From Pyropia haitanensis (Eukaryota; Rhodophyta; Bangiophyceae; Bangiales; Bangiaceae), in the NCBI GenBank assembly GCA_008729055.1, contig SDUX01000001.1, positions 1,302,001-1,366,000 of the forward strand: a DNA stretch of 64,000 nt, given 5' to 3'. The notes below the pieces were generated by a model. That model made no database searches. It saw nothing but the letters and a program-made list of their open reading frames with translations, and was not told the origin of the DNA. The first letter of the stretch is position 1. Every line of letters begins with the position of its first letter. The translations under genes were made by a program, and so were the position numbers. Of the stretch, positions 33,601-45,870 are shown one piece after another.

Positions 33601-36217
33601 GCCGCCAGCCAGCCAGGGCACTCCCGCTCGAGCGCGTCCACGATGAGCACCCCGTAGATGGCCGCGGCGCTCGCGACGGCACCCGTCGGGCCACCCGCTT
33701 CGGCGGGGACGGCCAGTTTAAAGGTGGCGGCGAGCAGCTTTTGCGGCGAGTTCATCAGCTCCTTGCGCAGGGGGTCCGCCCCTTCGGCGCGGAGGAGCGT
33801 CATGAAGAGCCCCCGCAGTGGCGGGCGGTGCAGGCGGGAGAGAAAGAACTCCACCGCCACCGCCGCGTGCTTGTTGCTGTACCGCAAGAGGGGCTCTCGG
33901 TAGGGCGAGGTGGACGCCGCGTGGGCGCCGCGGAGGCCAAGATGGGCCGTCCCAGGAGCGGTGACCGTCAGTACCGCTTCCAGGCGCAGCACCATCAGCA
34001 CGAACGACTCAAAGAACTTGGACGCCCCGGGCGGCATCAGGTGGTAGAGGTCCAGGATGGCGGCCGCGACCGACGACTCGGTGCCTGGCACCCACTTTTT
34101 CGTCGCTGCCAGCTTCTCAGGCTCGGTCCACTTGACCAGGTGCTCCAGCAGCTTGTCCCCGAGGTTCACGTTAAACCACGCCGAGAGAAGCTCGAGGACG
34201 CGCGACAGGCCGCACAGGTACGGGATGGTCAGCTTCTTGTAGTCAACCAGGTTGCCCAGCACCGGCCGCAGGTTGGTCTGCAGCAGCTCCTTGGGCGCAG
34301 GATGAGCCTGGATGGCCAGCGGAAGGCCCCGCTTGCCCGCCGCCACCAGCTCCTTGTCGCGCGACTGGAGGGAGCGGAAGAGCGCCGCGACCACGTTCCG
34401 AAACACCTCCTCGTTCTCGGGGGCCTGCAGCTCCGTCGGGCACGACGTCACGATCGCACACAGGAACTCGACGGCCTGCCGGCGGAGCTGCAGCAGCTCG
34501 TCCACGGTCTTGACCTGGATGAGCTTGTTCTCCACCAGCTTGTGGCGGATGCCCTCCTCCGCCTCGGTCAGCTTCTCCATCGTCATGTCGTTGGCCACCT
34601 CGATGAGCGGGATGAAGAAAAAGTCACGCAGGACGCCGACGAGCAGCTCCTTGCCGAGCAGCACCGGCCGCAGGCCGAGGCAGTAGGTGACCGCGTGCAC
34701 GTACGCAATCTGGCCAGGGAAGGGCAGCTGCCGCAGCTGCCGCTGGGACAGCGGTTTGAGCAGCGAGTCCCGCACGGGCATCAGCACGTCCGAGACGGTG
34801 CAGCCGAGGACGCGCGCGAGCACCTCGAGCGCCCGCCGGGACGCCGCCCGCGCGAGCGGCGCGTCCATGAGCAGCTCCACCTCAATGACCTTGGTGACCT
34901 CCCGCAGCGCGTAGAGCTCGTCCTCCGCCTCTGCCTCTTCTTCGGGCGTAAGGGGCGGGGGGGGCAGTGGGGACTGCTTGCTGGCGTCACCAGCGCCACT
35001 GCTGCCGACGCCTGCCGCAGGGGGCTGGCCTGCCGCCACCGCCGCCGGCGGCTGCTCACCGCTCGCTCCCGCCGGTCGGGCGGGGGTGCCCGCTGCCGCT
35101 GTCGCCGACGGTGCATTCGCCCCCGCCGTGGCCGCCCCCCCCCTCCCCCCGGCAGGCTGGCCACCCTCCGCCGGTGCCGCACCCTTGGCGTCACCGCCCT
35201 TGTCATCCGCCAGGATGGTCCGGTGGAACCGCCCCCGGTGGCGGCCCGTGCCGTGCATCACCTCGAGCACCGTCGCGAGCGACGACGCCGCCTCCCGCGC
35301 GGCGAGGATGCCAAACTCGGGCGCCAGGTCCCGCTCCACAAACAGCAGCGCGCAGACGACGTGGACCTCGTAGCACGCGGCCGACCGGTCGCGCATCACC
35401 GCCGGCGGGCAGCGGCGGGCGACGATGCCCAGGCCCGCCGCACCCGCCCACTTTTGGTACCACGTCCGCTCGTAGCAGCAGTGGCAGAGGCGCTCGATGA
35501 GGCCGGCCAGCGCGGGCGACGACGACGACGCGGACGAGCGGAGGCCAGAGGGGGACGACAGCGCCTCGCGCGCGCCGCCGGCGCCGGCGTGGCCCGCCGC
35601 GGCGCCCGCGCGGCTGGCCGCCGCGGTGGCGGGGCCCTTGCCTTTGGCAGAGGCCGCCGCCGCGCTGGCGGTGGTCGGCTGTGCAGCCGCACCGGCGGGG
35701 GCGCCCGCCATGACCACATCCCCGTCCTTGTCCCGCGACGCGGGGACGCCGCCCGGTCCCGCCGCGGCCGCCGGCAGACCCGCACCGGCAGGCGCGCCGC
35801 CGCTGCCGCCGCTTTGGGCCGCCGACACGCCGTCCATGGCGGCGGCCGAGGCGGCCGCGGCGGCGCGCTCGGCGCGCGCCTCGTCGCAGCGGCGGGCGGC
35901 CTCAAACGCAACGAGCGCGTCCACGTAGGCGCGGAGCGCGTCGAGCCCCGCCGCCGCGTGCTCCCGCCGCTCCCGCGCGAGCACCTGCACGAGGGCGGCG
36001 ACGAATAGGTCCGGCTCGAGCCGGTCGGGCGGCCGCACGTCCGACCCCGACGGCAGCGACGCGCGGTCCACGTCCGCGCCGACGCCGACCGAGCACGAGC
36101 CGAGGCGGTGGGTCTGCAGCAGCGCAAAGTGCCGGCAGATGGCGTCGGCAAAGGCGCGGGGGCCCATGGACGCCACGGGGGGGGTGGCTGGGGGCGTGCC
36201 GCGAGGGTTGTCACCAC

Positions 36218-36251
<34 letters not shown>

Positions 36252-37915
36252 TCCGCCGCTGCCGCCGGCACCGCCATCCCCTGCGCCTGGCCGCCCTGTC
36301 GCAGACCGCTCCGTGTCGTGCTGGTGGAGGTCACCCTCAAACGCGCGGAGCAGGTCCGTGTCGCCAGGCGCGGCGAGCAGCCCCACCAGCAGCCGCGTCA
36401 CGGTCACCACCTCCGAGTGGTGGATCGCGCGCGTGCGGCGGCGGCGGCCGGGCCCAACGCCCGGCCGCCGCGGGGACGCTGGCGGCTTGGCCGCCGCCGC
36501 GGCGGCGGCGGTTCCCCGTGGCGGGCACGGCACCGCCGCGGCGGGCGGCGGGTCCCGCGGCACCGTCCGGGCGGCAACGTCGCCGTCGTCGCGCTCGGCG
36601 AGGCTGGTCGCCTCGTCTAGGTCCAGGAAGGGGCTGAGGCACGCCTTGAGCAGCTCGTACGCGCGCTTCTTGTGCGACCCGTCGGCCGCGCGGTTGCCGG
36701 GCGGGCGCTCGTCGAGGAGCGCCTCGGTGGCGAGCTGCACCAGGTCGTCTAGCGGCAGCTGGAAGCTGCCAAAAAAGGGCGACGGCGCGCCCCCGTCCGT
36801 AATCAGCGGCACGCCGCCAGACCGGGCGGACCCACCGTACGCGGCGGCGGCGGCCGCCGCCGCCGCCGCCGGGCCGCCGCCGGCCACCGCGACGGCGCCC
36901 GCGGCGCCCCCACCCCCCGCCGCCGCCGGCAGCCCCGACGCGGACATGGCCGAGTCCCACTTGAAGTGCAGCCGCAGCGCCGGGTGCGCGTGCAGCGGGA
37001 ACGCGGTGAGGTCGACAAACGAGTGCGGGAACCGCCGCATCCGTGAGCCGAGCTTGCCAAAGATCCGCAGCGCCGCGCTGCCGTACGGGTAGGGCGCGGG
37101 GCGGACGTGACGGAAGAGCGCGCGCGTCAGGCCGGGCTCGACCGCCGTCAGCAGCCGGTCCAGGTAGTCGGGCTGGAGGGTGTCCACCCAAAACTCGAGC
37201 GTCCGCAGGCCCAGCGCGATGAGGTCGTTGCCCGACGACAGCGCCAGGGTGATGGGCTTGAGCTGGTCGCTCAGGTGGGGGAAGATGGTCGACGGCCGGG
37301 CGGGCACGATGAGGCACAGCTCGATAAAGATGTCCCGGTGGGCCATCCGGTGGGGGCCCTCGTGCAGCTTGAGCAGCGACTGGAAGAGGGACTCGACGAG
37401 CGGCATCAGGTCGCGGTAGAGCAGCTCAAACTGGAGCTTGTGCTTGCCCACGGATAGGGACTTGAAGAGCGCCCGCAGCAGCTGCAGGTAGTTGCCGGGC
37501 TCCCGCTGCGCCGCCGCGTGCGTCAAGCAGCCGCGCACAATCGTCGCGAGGTGTGGGTGCAGCACCGGCTCGTTGTCCGAAAAGAGGGTCACCGACGCAA
37601 AGAGGATCTTGAAAAGCCGCAGCAGCGCCGGCGCGCGGCGCGCGTGACTGGACGCGACCGAGCCGAGCTCGGGCAGCTGCGACACGACAAACGACAGCAG
37701 AATGTCGGCAAAGTACTTGGAGATGTTCACGTTGGCGAGGAAGTGCTGGGGGATGGCCAGCACCGCCGAGTTGCGCACAATCTCCTCAAACAGCTCGGGC
37801 ATGCGCAGGCCAAAAACGTCTTGGAAGTTGCGCGCGTCGAGGACGGTAAAGATCTGCGCAAACTGGTCGAGTATCTCCTTTTCCGACACCAGGGGGGGGA
37901 GGGACACCGCGCTGC

Positions 37916-37946
<31 letters not shown>

Positions 37947-40075
37947 AGCCGACCGCGGTGGCGGCGCGGTGCGACCGCCGATGGGGAGCGATGACGACGA
38001 CGACGCTGCCGAGGCCGCTGGCGGCGCGCCGCCAACGGCGGGTCCCGACTGCGACGCCGCCGCTCCTGCTGTCGCCGACCCGGCGGCGCCAGCCGCCGCT
38101 GCGGACCCCCCTGCCGGTGGCGGGTCCGCAGCGCCGGGGCGGGCGCCCGACGCCGCGGCCGCACCGGCCGCTGGTGGTGGGCCCTTGGCGGGCGCCCCCG
38201 CCGCTGCCTCTGGCCGCCCCTTGGCGGCATCCGCCGCACCCGCAGCAGCAGCGGCCGGCGGTCCCGCGAGCGCGACCGCCATCCCCGGCGGCAGGTCCAG
38301 GCTCGCCTCCCGGCCGTACAGCCGAAAGCAGTCCATGGCGGACTCAAGGAGGCGCGTCAGGATGGCGCACTCGTCCTCGGTCAGGCCCTTTCGTGGCGGC
38401 AGCGCGGGCGGCGCGACGCCCCCATCCGCGCCCCCACCCCCCGCGCCGCCCCTGCCGGGCACCCCGGCGGCGCCACCTGCCGACCCGGGCGGCCCGCCGG
38501 GAGGCCCACCGCCCGGCGCGGCGGCGCCGCCCGCCACCGCTGGTGGCGGCGGCGGCTGCACCTTGATGTTGCTCGCCGACCAGACGACGGTCTTGAGGCC
38601 GAGCGTGAGCGTCTTAATTAGGTGCTTGCACTCGTTGATCTCCTTCATCGGGTCCACAACCGGGTCCTCGGACAGCGGCCGCCCCGCGGCGTAGACATCC
38701 CCCCGCGCGCGGAGGGTGGCCACGTGGCCGAGCAGCCGCGGCACCTGCGCCTTGATGGTCGCGAACTTGGACACGAGGATGTCCATGATGCGGATGAGCA
38801 GCTGCCGCGCCTTGACCTCCGAGTCGTCCCCGAGGATGCCCTCGATCAGGTTGAGCAGCAACCGCACCGAGGTGGTCTGCATGGAGAAGCTCAGCGACGC
38901 GTCGTGCACGTTGGTGCCAAAGAGGTAGATGACGCGCGACAGCTGCGGGAGCGTCAGGTCGTGGCGGACATAGTGGACGAGCTCGGCGAGGAAAGAGTAG
39001 GCCAGCGGCCGGAGCGTGTCGTACGCGACGCGCCCGGTGCCAACGAGCACCTTTTCGTCCAGCAGCAGGTCAATCTGCGGGAAAAAGCCCGCCCGAAAGT
39101 CCGTCGCGAGGATGTGCCGCACCGCGACGAGGAGCTCCTTGCGGATGGCGACCGCGTCGCCCGGGCACGCGAGTAGTAGCTGCACCACCGACCGCGGGAT
39201 GGACGCCTCGTGCGGCTTCATCAACGCGTGGAACTGCTTGAGGAGGTAGGACAGGAACGAGACGGTCTTGACCTGCGCCGCGATAAAGTCGTGCAGCAGC
39301 CGGTGGCGGGTGGCGCGGCCGCCGCCGGGCGCGGCGGGCGCGACCGCCGACGGCGGCACGGGCACCTCAATGGCCGCCACCATCAGCGGCAGCAAGACGG
39401 GGATGTTGTCGGCGATGAACTTGGGGTACAGCTGGAAGAGGAACATGACGATGAGCGGGCACTCAATGACCACCTTGAACGAGTGCGTCGACGCAATTAG
39501 CGTCGGCTGCCCGCCGCCGCCGCCGCCGCCGCCGCCGCCCGCCATTCCCGCCGCCGCACCCGGCCCGGCAGCCCCCCCCGGGCCGGCCGCCGCGGCCGGC
39601 GCAAACGCCGCGGCAACGGTGCGGGTAAAGTTGCGGTACAGCTGCGCGACAAACACCAGGAACTCCTGCACGTGGGCCTCGAGGTAGGGCCGAAAGTTCT
39701 TGTGCAAGTCAAAGATAATGCGCAGCGCGGTGACCGCGTTCTCCTCATTGTCCGTCCGGAGGATGCGCAGCGCGAGCGTCAGCAGGTCCGACACGTACGG
39801 CCGGAGGGCCTCGATGTGGGGCAGCCGGTTGAGCACCTCGAGCACCACATTGCGCGCCTTGTGCACCTCATTGTCGACGGTCTGGGGGGCGGTCACGTCG
39901 GTGAGGACGCACTTGAGGGCGGGGATGAAGTGGGAGAGGAAGGAGTTGTACTCTTGCGTGTAGACGACCTCGATGTTGTCGCGGATGGAGGTGACGAGCA
40001 GGAGCCGCTCTTCGGGGGGGTTGTGGGGTCCACCAGCCGCGCCACGTGCGCCACAAAGTTGCGGGGGGTGAGCAT
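24531..40075 (-). CDS. TRA1: TRRAP/Tra1-like PIKK-family pseudokinase scaffold
   Basis: About 5180 residues, against roughly 3750-3860 in yeast and human. The protein is the large activator-binding scaffold of SAGA- and NuA4-type histone acetyltransferase complexes in the nucleus. The order is a long HEAT-repeat region, a FAT region (about 29350-27000), a PIKK-like kinase fold (about 25900-24700) and a C-terminal FATC ending WHAWF. The kinase loop region (NLSFSWTSGAVVHGHMRP, near 25240-25295) lacks the catalytic Asp/Asn and DFG residues, as in known Tra1 proteins. The extra length is mostly Ala, Gly and Pro inserts between conserved helices. The best start is the ATG at 40075 (MLTPRNFVAHVARLVDPTTPP), which matches the family's N-terminus. 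The frame then breaks at the seven-base G-run 40014-40020 and continues as EERLLLVTSIRDNIEVVY. The rest is a single exon. No introns are seen. Confidence 0.93.
40014..40020 (-). other. Homopolymer frameshift near the start of the TRRAP-like gene
   Basis: Seven C on the coding strand separate the conserved N-terminal segment from the main frame. One more C would join them and give the residue order expected of the family. It is most likely an assembly length error in a homopolymer. Confidence 0.7.
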
Positions 40076-42212
40076 GCTGCCGCAGCCGCTGCCGGTGGCG
40101 GGGTCGACTGGGCGTCACCGAGACGGGGGGTGCCGTCGCCAAACAAAGTGCGGGCGTCTATTGCGGCCGAATCAAAGGTACTTCTTTCAGCCAGAGGGTA
40201 GGATGCCGAGCGGGGCGGGCGATGGCGGCGGGGGAAGGAGGGCGGCAGCCTGAGCGAGGAGCACCGTGACGATGCAACGTCCCATCGACCTCCTCTGGGC
40301 GGTTGCCCTAGTTTATTCCCCTCAAACTTGAGCCGCGCGAACCGGCTCCTAAACTATTCGATTGGTAGATTGCGGCCATCCAATCGCGCTATTGAGGTCC
40401 TCAATTACAGGTGTGGCCAATGTGAAGGCTTAGATATTGTTAAATGACCCCATTTCGTCAATATGTGTGCCAAGCACAGTATTGGGATGTTCAATGAATT
40501 CCCTTTGGCAAAATGGCCTTCCCACGACACGTCTGCGATTATCGACCGCACCAGCGAGCAGAGCTCCCCCGTCGAACGCACCGCTGCGGTACCGTCGCCG
40601 CCCGTCCCGCCTGGTGTGCGGCATCCTGCCCTGTCATCCTGGGTAGGGACCTCAGTGGGAACAGCACCTTCATTGCGGGGCGTTTTGAGGGAACATGATG
40701 GTGCTATTCCCACTGGGACCATGATACGGTCGACCTGGTCTCCGCCGCGGGCCATAGAGTCGAGTTCACTCGTCATTGAGGTCGCGGCGCAGTCTGCCAG
40801 CAAGCGGTGTGCGTGCCGGAGAGCGACTGGGCGGAGACTCGGGCGCACCCCTTCTTGCCCCTCCCTTTCCCGTCCCCATCCAATCTGCCTCTGGCTGTCG
40901 TCGCCTACCCGCACCCACCGCCACGCTCCGGGCGCGTACCGCCACCCGTGTACATACCCCTGTCCCCACTACAGCTTTCAAACAGAGTCGGTCCGCACGT
41001 CAAGGGAGGGGGAGCGCAGAGGCCAACAGGTTGTGCGTCGCCGCCGGTGCGCCGGCCGTCTTCACCCCCTCCTGTCTTCCCCCCCTCCCTCCGCAACAGG
41101 TGCTGACCGCCGCCGCCACCGTCTGTACAGGCTTTCCACCTACACCTACCGGCCCGCCACCCGCCCCCTGCGCCTGCCCGCCAGCCGCCCGCCACCGTGC
41201 CCCCGCCGCCCGCCACCGTGCTCCCGCCGCCCGCCGCGACCCGGCCGAGGGACTCCCCCCGAGTCGACGCTCACATTCCTGTCCACAAACTCCGTGACGG
41301 GTGCGGTCGGCGTTTCAAGGCCATGTAATTTGTTGCTGTTTCCATCCGCCGTCCCGCCCGTGATCGTGCATCCACGTGTCCACGCCGCTGGCCAGCCGGA
41401 CGACGTCTGCTCGAATACCCCAGTAAGTCACGCGTCTGCGTCGCAGCACCCCCTGACGCTGGGGGGGGGGAGGGCGGGGGCGCCGCGGCCGCCACCCCCA
41501 TGCGCCGCTCCTCCCCGCGGGGGAGAGGCACTGGCCCCAGGGTATGGTTGCCCCATGCGCGGCCGCGCGGCCCGCGGCTCTCCAGCGCCGCCACGGGGCC
41601 GTCCCGACACGCGCCGGCGGTCACCACAGCCCAGGGCGCGCGCCCCCCCCCCCCCCCCCGCCGACGACCCAGACGCGCACTCCTTGCCCCGCCCGCCGTG
41701 ACCCCCCCCCCCCTCGACCCCCCCCCTCCAAGGTCGCGCATCGCGGTCAGCGTGCGTCCGCGGCCCGCGGCGACCGCGTCGCCGCTTCACCCCCAACGCC
41801 CCCCCGCCGCGCGCGTCGACGCCGCCGCGTGCTGCCGCCGGCCGCGTCCCCCGCGGCGCGGCGCGCCCCCCCCGCGGACCCGCGCCGCGCGCGTCCCCTC
41901 CCCCGTTCCGCCGGGCGTGAACGCCGTCGTTGCGGCCGGCGGGTCGTCCGTCCCCCCCCCGTCGCCGCCACGGGGACCCCCACGGTGCGTCGGTGCGCGG
42001 TGCCGCGCGCGCGCCGACGACGGCGGCGGCCGCTGGGCGGGCCTTCCCCCCACGCGCCAACCCCCCCCCCCTCCCCTCCTCCGCTTCCCCCCTCCCCCCC
42101 CGCCCCCCTGCGCTGTCGCGGCCCCGCCACGGCCTTGTCCTTCCCCACGTCGACGCTGTGCGCCGGGCGCGCCGGCTGTGGGGTGGCGGCGCCCCGCCGG
42201 CGGTCGCGTGGC
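40076..42212. promoter_or_regulatory. Divergent promoter region between the TRRAP-like and CHY-RING genes
   Basis: The two genes are transcribed away from each other across about 2.1 kb. A locally AT-richer part (40290-40460) contains ATTGG at 40361 and CCAAT at 40380, an inverted pair of CCAAT boxes. A hairpin-capable inverted repeat follows at 40653-40715. From about 41450 onward the sequence is C-rich and was read as an N-terminal extension of the downstream frame, which I do not accept as coding. No TATA box is clear. Confidence 0.45.
40653..40715. repeat. Inverted repeat with 16-base arms
   Basis: CAGTGGGAACAGCACC at 40653-40668 is the reverse complement, with one mismatch, of GGTGCTATTCCCACTG at 40700-40715. 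The loop is 31 bases. It may be a hairpin or a protein-binding pair; nothing else identifies it. Confidence 0.6.
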
Positions 42213-43127
42213 ATGGACGGAGGTGGGCGCGGCGGGGCGGCGGCGGTGCCGGCCCTGTCGCCGGTGCCGGATCCGGTGCCGCTGGCGGGCCGGGCAGGCC
42301 GGTCGGGCGCCGCCGCGGCGGCCGCGGCGTCGGCGGCTCCTGTGGACGGTGGCGGTGGGGGCGGCGGCGGTGGGGACGCGTCGGCCGACGACGATGGCCC
42401 TGTCAGCGAGGTGCTCCGTGTGCACAAGGCCATCCGGATGGAGCTGAACCTGGTGCTCCAGCGGGTGGACCTGCTGCCGTGTGTGGATGGCTCGGCGACG
42501 TCGGCTAACCCGCGGGAGGTGACCGCCCTGGCCGAGCGCGTGTCCTTCCTCCGCCGCATGGTCCAGGAGCACTCCAAGGCGGAGGACAATGTGGTGCTGC
42601 CCAAGCTGGAGGAGCGCGTCCACGGGCTGGTCGAAAAGTACAGCAACGAGCACGTTGTCGAGCGGGGGCTATTCGAGAAGCTGTCCGCGCTGTTTGTGCG
42701 CCTCGAGTGCCTGCCGTCGGCGGTCGAGTCGGAGCGCCTCGTGCAGTCCATCCAAGAGGTGACCCGCGCGCTGCGGGACAGCATGTTTTCTCACCTGGCC
42801 GAGGAGGAGGCGCAGCTGTGGCCGCTGCTCGTGACGCACTTTACCAAGGACGAGGCGGCGGAGATTGTGGCGCGGATATTCGGCACGATGCCCGCGGAGC
42901 ACCTGCAGGAGATGCTCCCGTGGATGGTGCGCGTGCTGTCGGCGTCGGAGCAGGCCGAGATGATGTCACACATCTTCCAGGTGACCCGGTCGACGATGTT
43001 TGAGACGTGGCTCAAGTCTTGGTTTCCCATGCCCAAGGTCATTGTCGCGTCGCCGGTGAGCACGGGGGGGGTGGCGGCAGAGGAGGCGCGCGGTGCGAGT
43101 GCTGGTGGCGGTGGCGGGGGCGGCGAC

Positions 43128-43158
<31 letters not shown>

Positions 43159-45152
43159 GTGGCGGCAGCAGCGGCGGTGGCGCAGCGGCGCCCTCGGCCA
43201 GCGCTGGCGGCAACTCGGCGGGGCGCAGTCAGTCTGCCAATGGCGCCACGGCGGGTGCCATGCCGACCGAACGTAGCCCCACGCACCACCCACCCTCCAC
43301 TTCCGGTGCGTACCGTACGGGCGCCTCCCCCGGTGCGTCTGCGTCGAGCCCCCGGCCTACCACCGCTATTCTCAACGACACGGAGACGGCGTCGGCGGCA
43401 GCCGCGCTGGTGCTGCTCAAGGGCAAGGTCAACATGGAGGCGGCCATCCGCGAGATTGGGCGCGACACCAGCCTGCCCGTCGAGGCCCGTGGCCGCATGA
43501 TTCACCAGCTGCTGCTCGCCCCGTGGGTGCAGACCACCGCCGCGACGGCGCGCTCGAAGGACGCGGCGCGGGACGCGGCGGACCGGCGCTACCGCGACGG
43601 AGGGGCGGGGGCCAGCGGTTGTGCGTCGGGGGGGCTGGCGGAAACGTCGGGCGCGGGCGACGCGGGCGGTGCGGGCGGTGCGGCCGGCGCCGGCGGCGTG
43701 TTGGGTGCGGGTGCGTCGGGAACCGGGCTGGTGCCTTCGACTGGCGCGTGGCCTGTCACCCGTGGACTGGTACGGCAAGAAGCGGCGGCGGAGGCGTCTG
43801 CGGATGGCGTGGATGGGCCACCTGCTGCTGGAAAGGTGGTTCCCGGTTACGTGCGTGCGCCAACACAGCGGGAGCTGGAGCCAGTATTTCGCACCCTCCC
43901 CGACGGCCAGCGCGTGCGTGGCTGTTCGCACTACCTGCGTGCTGCCAAGCTTCGTGCCAAGTGCTGCGACCGTATCTACCCGTGCCGTCTCTGCCATGAC
44001 GCGGAGTGTGGGCACACGATGGACCGGCCAGCGACGGAAGAGATGCTGTGCACCTATTGTGGCACCGTCCAGCCTGTGGCGGGCAAGTGCGCGGTGGAAA
44101 CGTGCGGTCGCCTCCTCGCGCGCTACTACTGCTCTGTGTGCAAGTACTTTGACGACGACACGTCACGGTCCATCTACCACTGCCACAGCTGCAACGTGTG
44201 CCGCGTCGGCCGTGGCCTGGGCATTGACTTTTTCCACTGCATGAAGTGCAACGCGTGCATGAACATGAAGTACGCCCGCGAGCACCGGTGCGTGGAGCGG
44301 GCGCTCGAATCGGACTGCCCCGTGTGCCACCAGTTCCTGTTCACCTCCACCTCCCCCGTCAAGTATCTGCGGTGTGGCCACCTGATGCACGTCAGCTGCT
44401 ACCGGCAGTACGCAAGGCGATCCTACTCGTGTCCCATCTGTGCCAAGTCGCTCGCGGACATGACCTCTTACTTTGAGCGCCTCGACTACCTCCTTGCCGG
44501 CGAGCAGATGCCCGTCGAGTACCGGTCTGCCCGGGCCGACGTGTGGTGCAACGACTGCAGCCGACCGTCGGTCGTTCCCTACCACTTTCTGTACAACCGG
44601 TGTGGCTTTTGTTGCAGCTACAACACGCGGGTCAACTCGGTGGACCCGAATGGGGGGCGGGATCGCGGCTTGCTGCCAGAGCGGCTGCCGCCAGGGGCGG
44701 TGGCACGCCTGCCGGCGGTGCGGGCGCGCCTGGTTGCGCCCCCCCAGCGGGGCGCCCTCGCCGCATCGCCGCCGTCGGCCGCCAGTGCTGCTGCCGCCGC
44801 CGCCGCCGCCGCCGCCCATGCGGATGCCGCTGCCGCCGCCGCCGCGGCTGCGGCTGGCCGGTGGCACGCTAGCGCACCGCCGCCGCTGGTGGCGGCGGCG
44901 GCCACCGCCCCCGGCGGCGGCGGCGGCGGCAGGGGCCACGCTCGCGAGCCGCTCGCGGCGGCGGCGTCGCCCGTGGCGTCACCGTCCGTGTCGCCCTCCC
45001 TGTCAGCCACGTCCGTGCCGCCCGCGGCGGTGGTGCAGATGGCAGCGGTGACGAGCCCGACCGCCAGCGCGTCTGTCGTGGCGGGCGGCGGCCGCACGCC
45101 GACTGGCGGCCGGGTGGCGCCGCTCACCGGCCGCAAGCGGCCACGGCGGTGA
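42213..45152 (+). CDS. BRUTUS/HRZ-like hemerythrin-CHY-RING E3 ubiquitin ligase
   Basis: 979 residues from the ATG at 42213; the open frame continues 5' but only as Pro/Arg-rich low complexity. Residues about 67-270 form a hemerythrin HHE domain with the His and Glu-rich helices expected of a di-iron site (VHKAIRMEL, EHSKAED, SHLAEEEAQLWPLL). A Gly/Ala linker follows. Residues about 571-700 are CHY and CTCHY zinc fingers (GCSHYLRAAKLRAKCC, CRLCHDAECGH), then a RING-H2 (CPVCHQFLF, CGHLMHVSC, CPIC; about 703-745) and a zinc ribbon (WCNDCS, CGFCC). In plants this architecture senses iron and oxygen and degrades bHLH iron-response regulators. Only one HHE domain is seen, where the land-plant proteins have several. 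The C-terminal 170 residues are Ala/Gly low complexity. Substrates here are unknown. Confidence 0.9.
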
Positions 45153-45870
45153 GCGGCGGGGGCAGGGTGGCGACGCCGTGGCCACGGCCACGGCGTCACG
45201 CCATAGGTGGATGGCGGGTGTTTGTGGGGTGGGGGTTGGATGGGGGACTGTCGCACGTCGAGTGCATTCTGCTCTTGTTGCCCTTGTGTTCTTTCTTCTT
45301 TGCTTTTCTTTTCCACTGCGCGTGCGGCGCGGCGCCGTCCGTCCCGCGCGCCGGCACGCGTGGCCGTATGACTGTAAATAGGTGTGCGCTTCCCCCCTCG
45401 TGCCCTGCACCCCGCGCCGCCGCCGCCGCCGCCGCCCACGCCGCGCCGCCCTGACCGCCTGCCCGGCTAGAGGGCCCGCGCCTGTGGTGGTCTGGCCGGC
45501 CAGCCGTCGCCCGGCCGCTCACGGCCAGTGGTGCCGCCGCGCGCCACCACCGCGGCGGAGGGGGTAGCGGCCCAGGTTGACGGCGATGGCGGGGGGCGCG
45601 GGAGAACGAGGATGGGGGGATGAGGAGGGAGGGGGGGGGGGGGAAGAGGGCCCTCTAGGGGGAAGGCGGCGACCGCCACGTGATGCACGCGGCCGCGGTC
45701 GGATAGATGGGCGCGGACGCCGCAGCGGGAGGGTCGGTCGCGAACCACCCGTGCCGCCACCACCGCCCACCCCCCCCCCCTCCAACACAGCAGACCGCTG
45801 CACGGCCGCCACGTCATAACCTCCCAACCCGCTCCCCCCCCCCCCCCCCCCCCCCCGCGGGGGCGTCTGC
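45153..45870. other. Intergenic, convergent gene ends
   Basis: Region between the 3' ends of the CHY-RING gene (plus) and the hydrolase gene (minus). A T-rich segment at 45265-45325 may belong to the 3' UTR of the CHY-RING gene. It also holds G and C runs, including a C-run of about 23 at 45833-45856. No gene is supported. Confidence 0.45.

Noticed and set aside
40076..40142. Longer N-terminus of the TRRAP-like frame from 40142
   Set aside because: This segment (arginine- and proline-rich) matches nothing, whereas the other frame from 40075 gives the family's N-terminus up to a homopolymer.
41544..42212. N-terminal 223 codons upstream of the CHY-RING start
   Set aside because: Pure Pro/Arg/Ala low complexity open in several frames; the ATG at 42213 lies shortly before the hemerythrin domain and has a better context.
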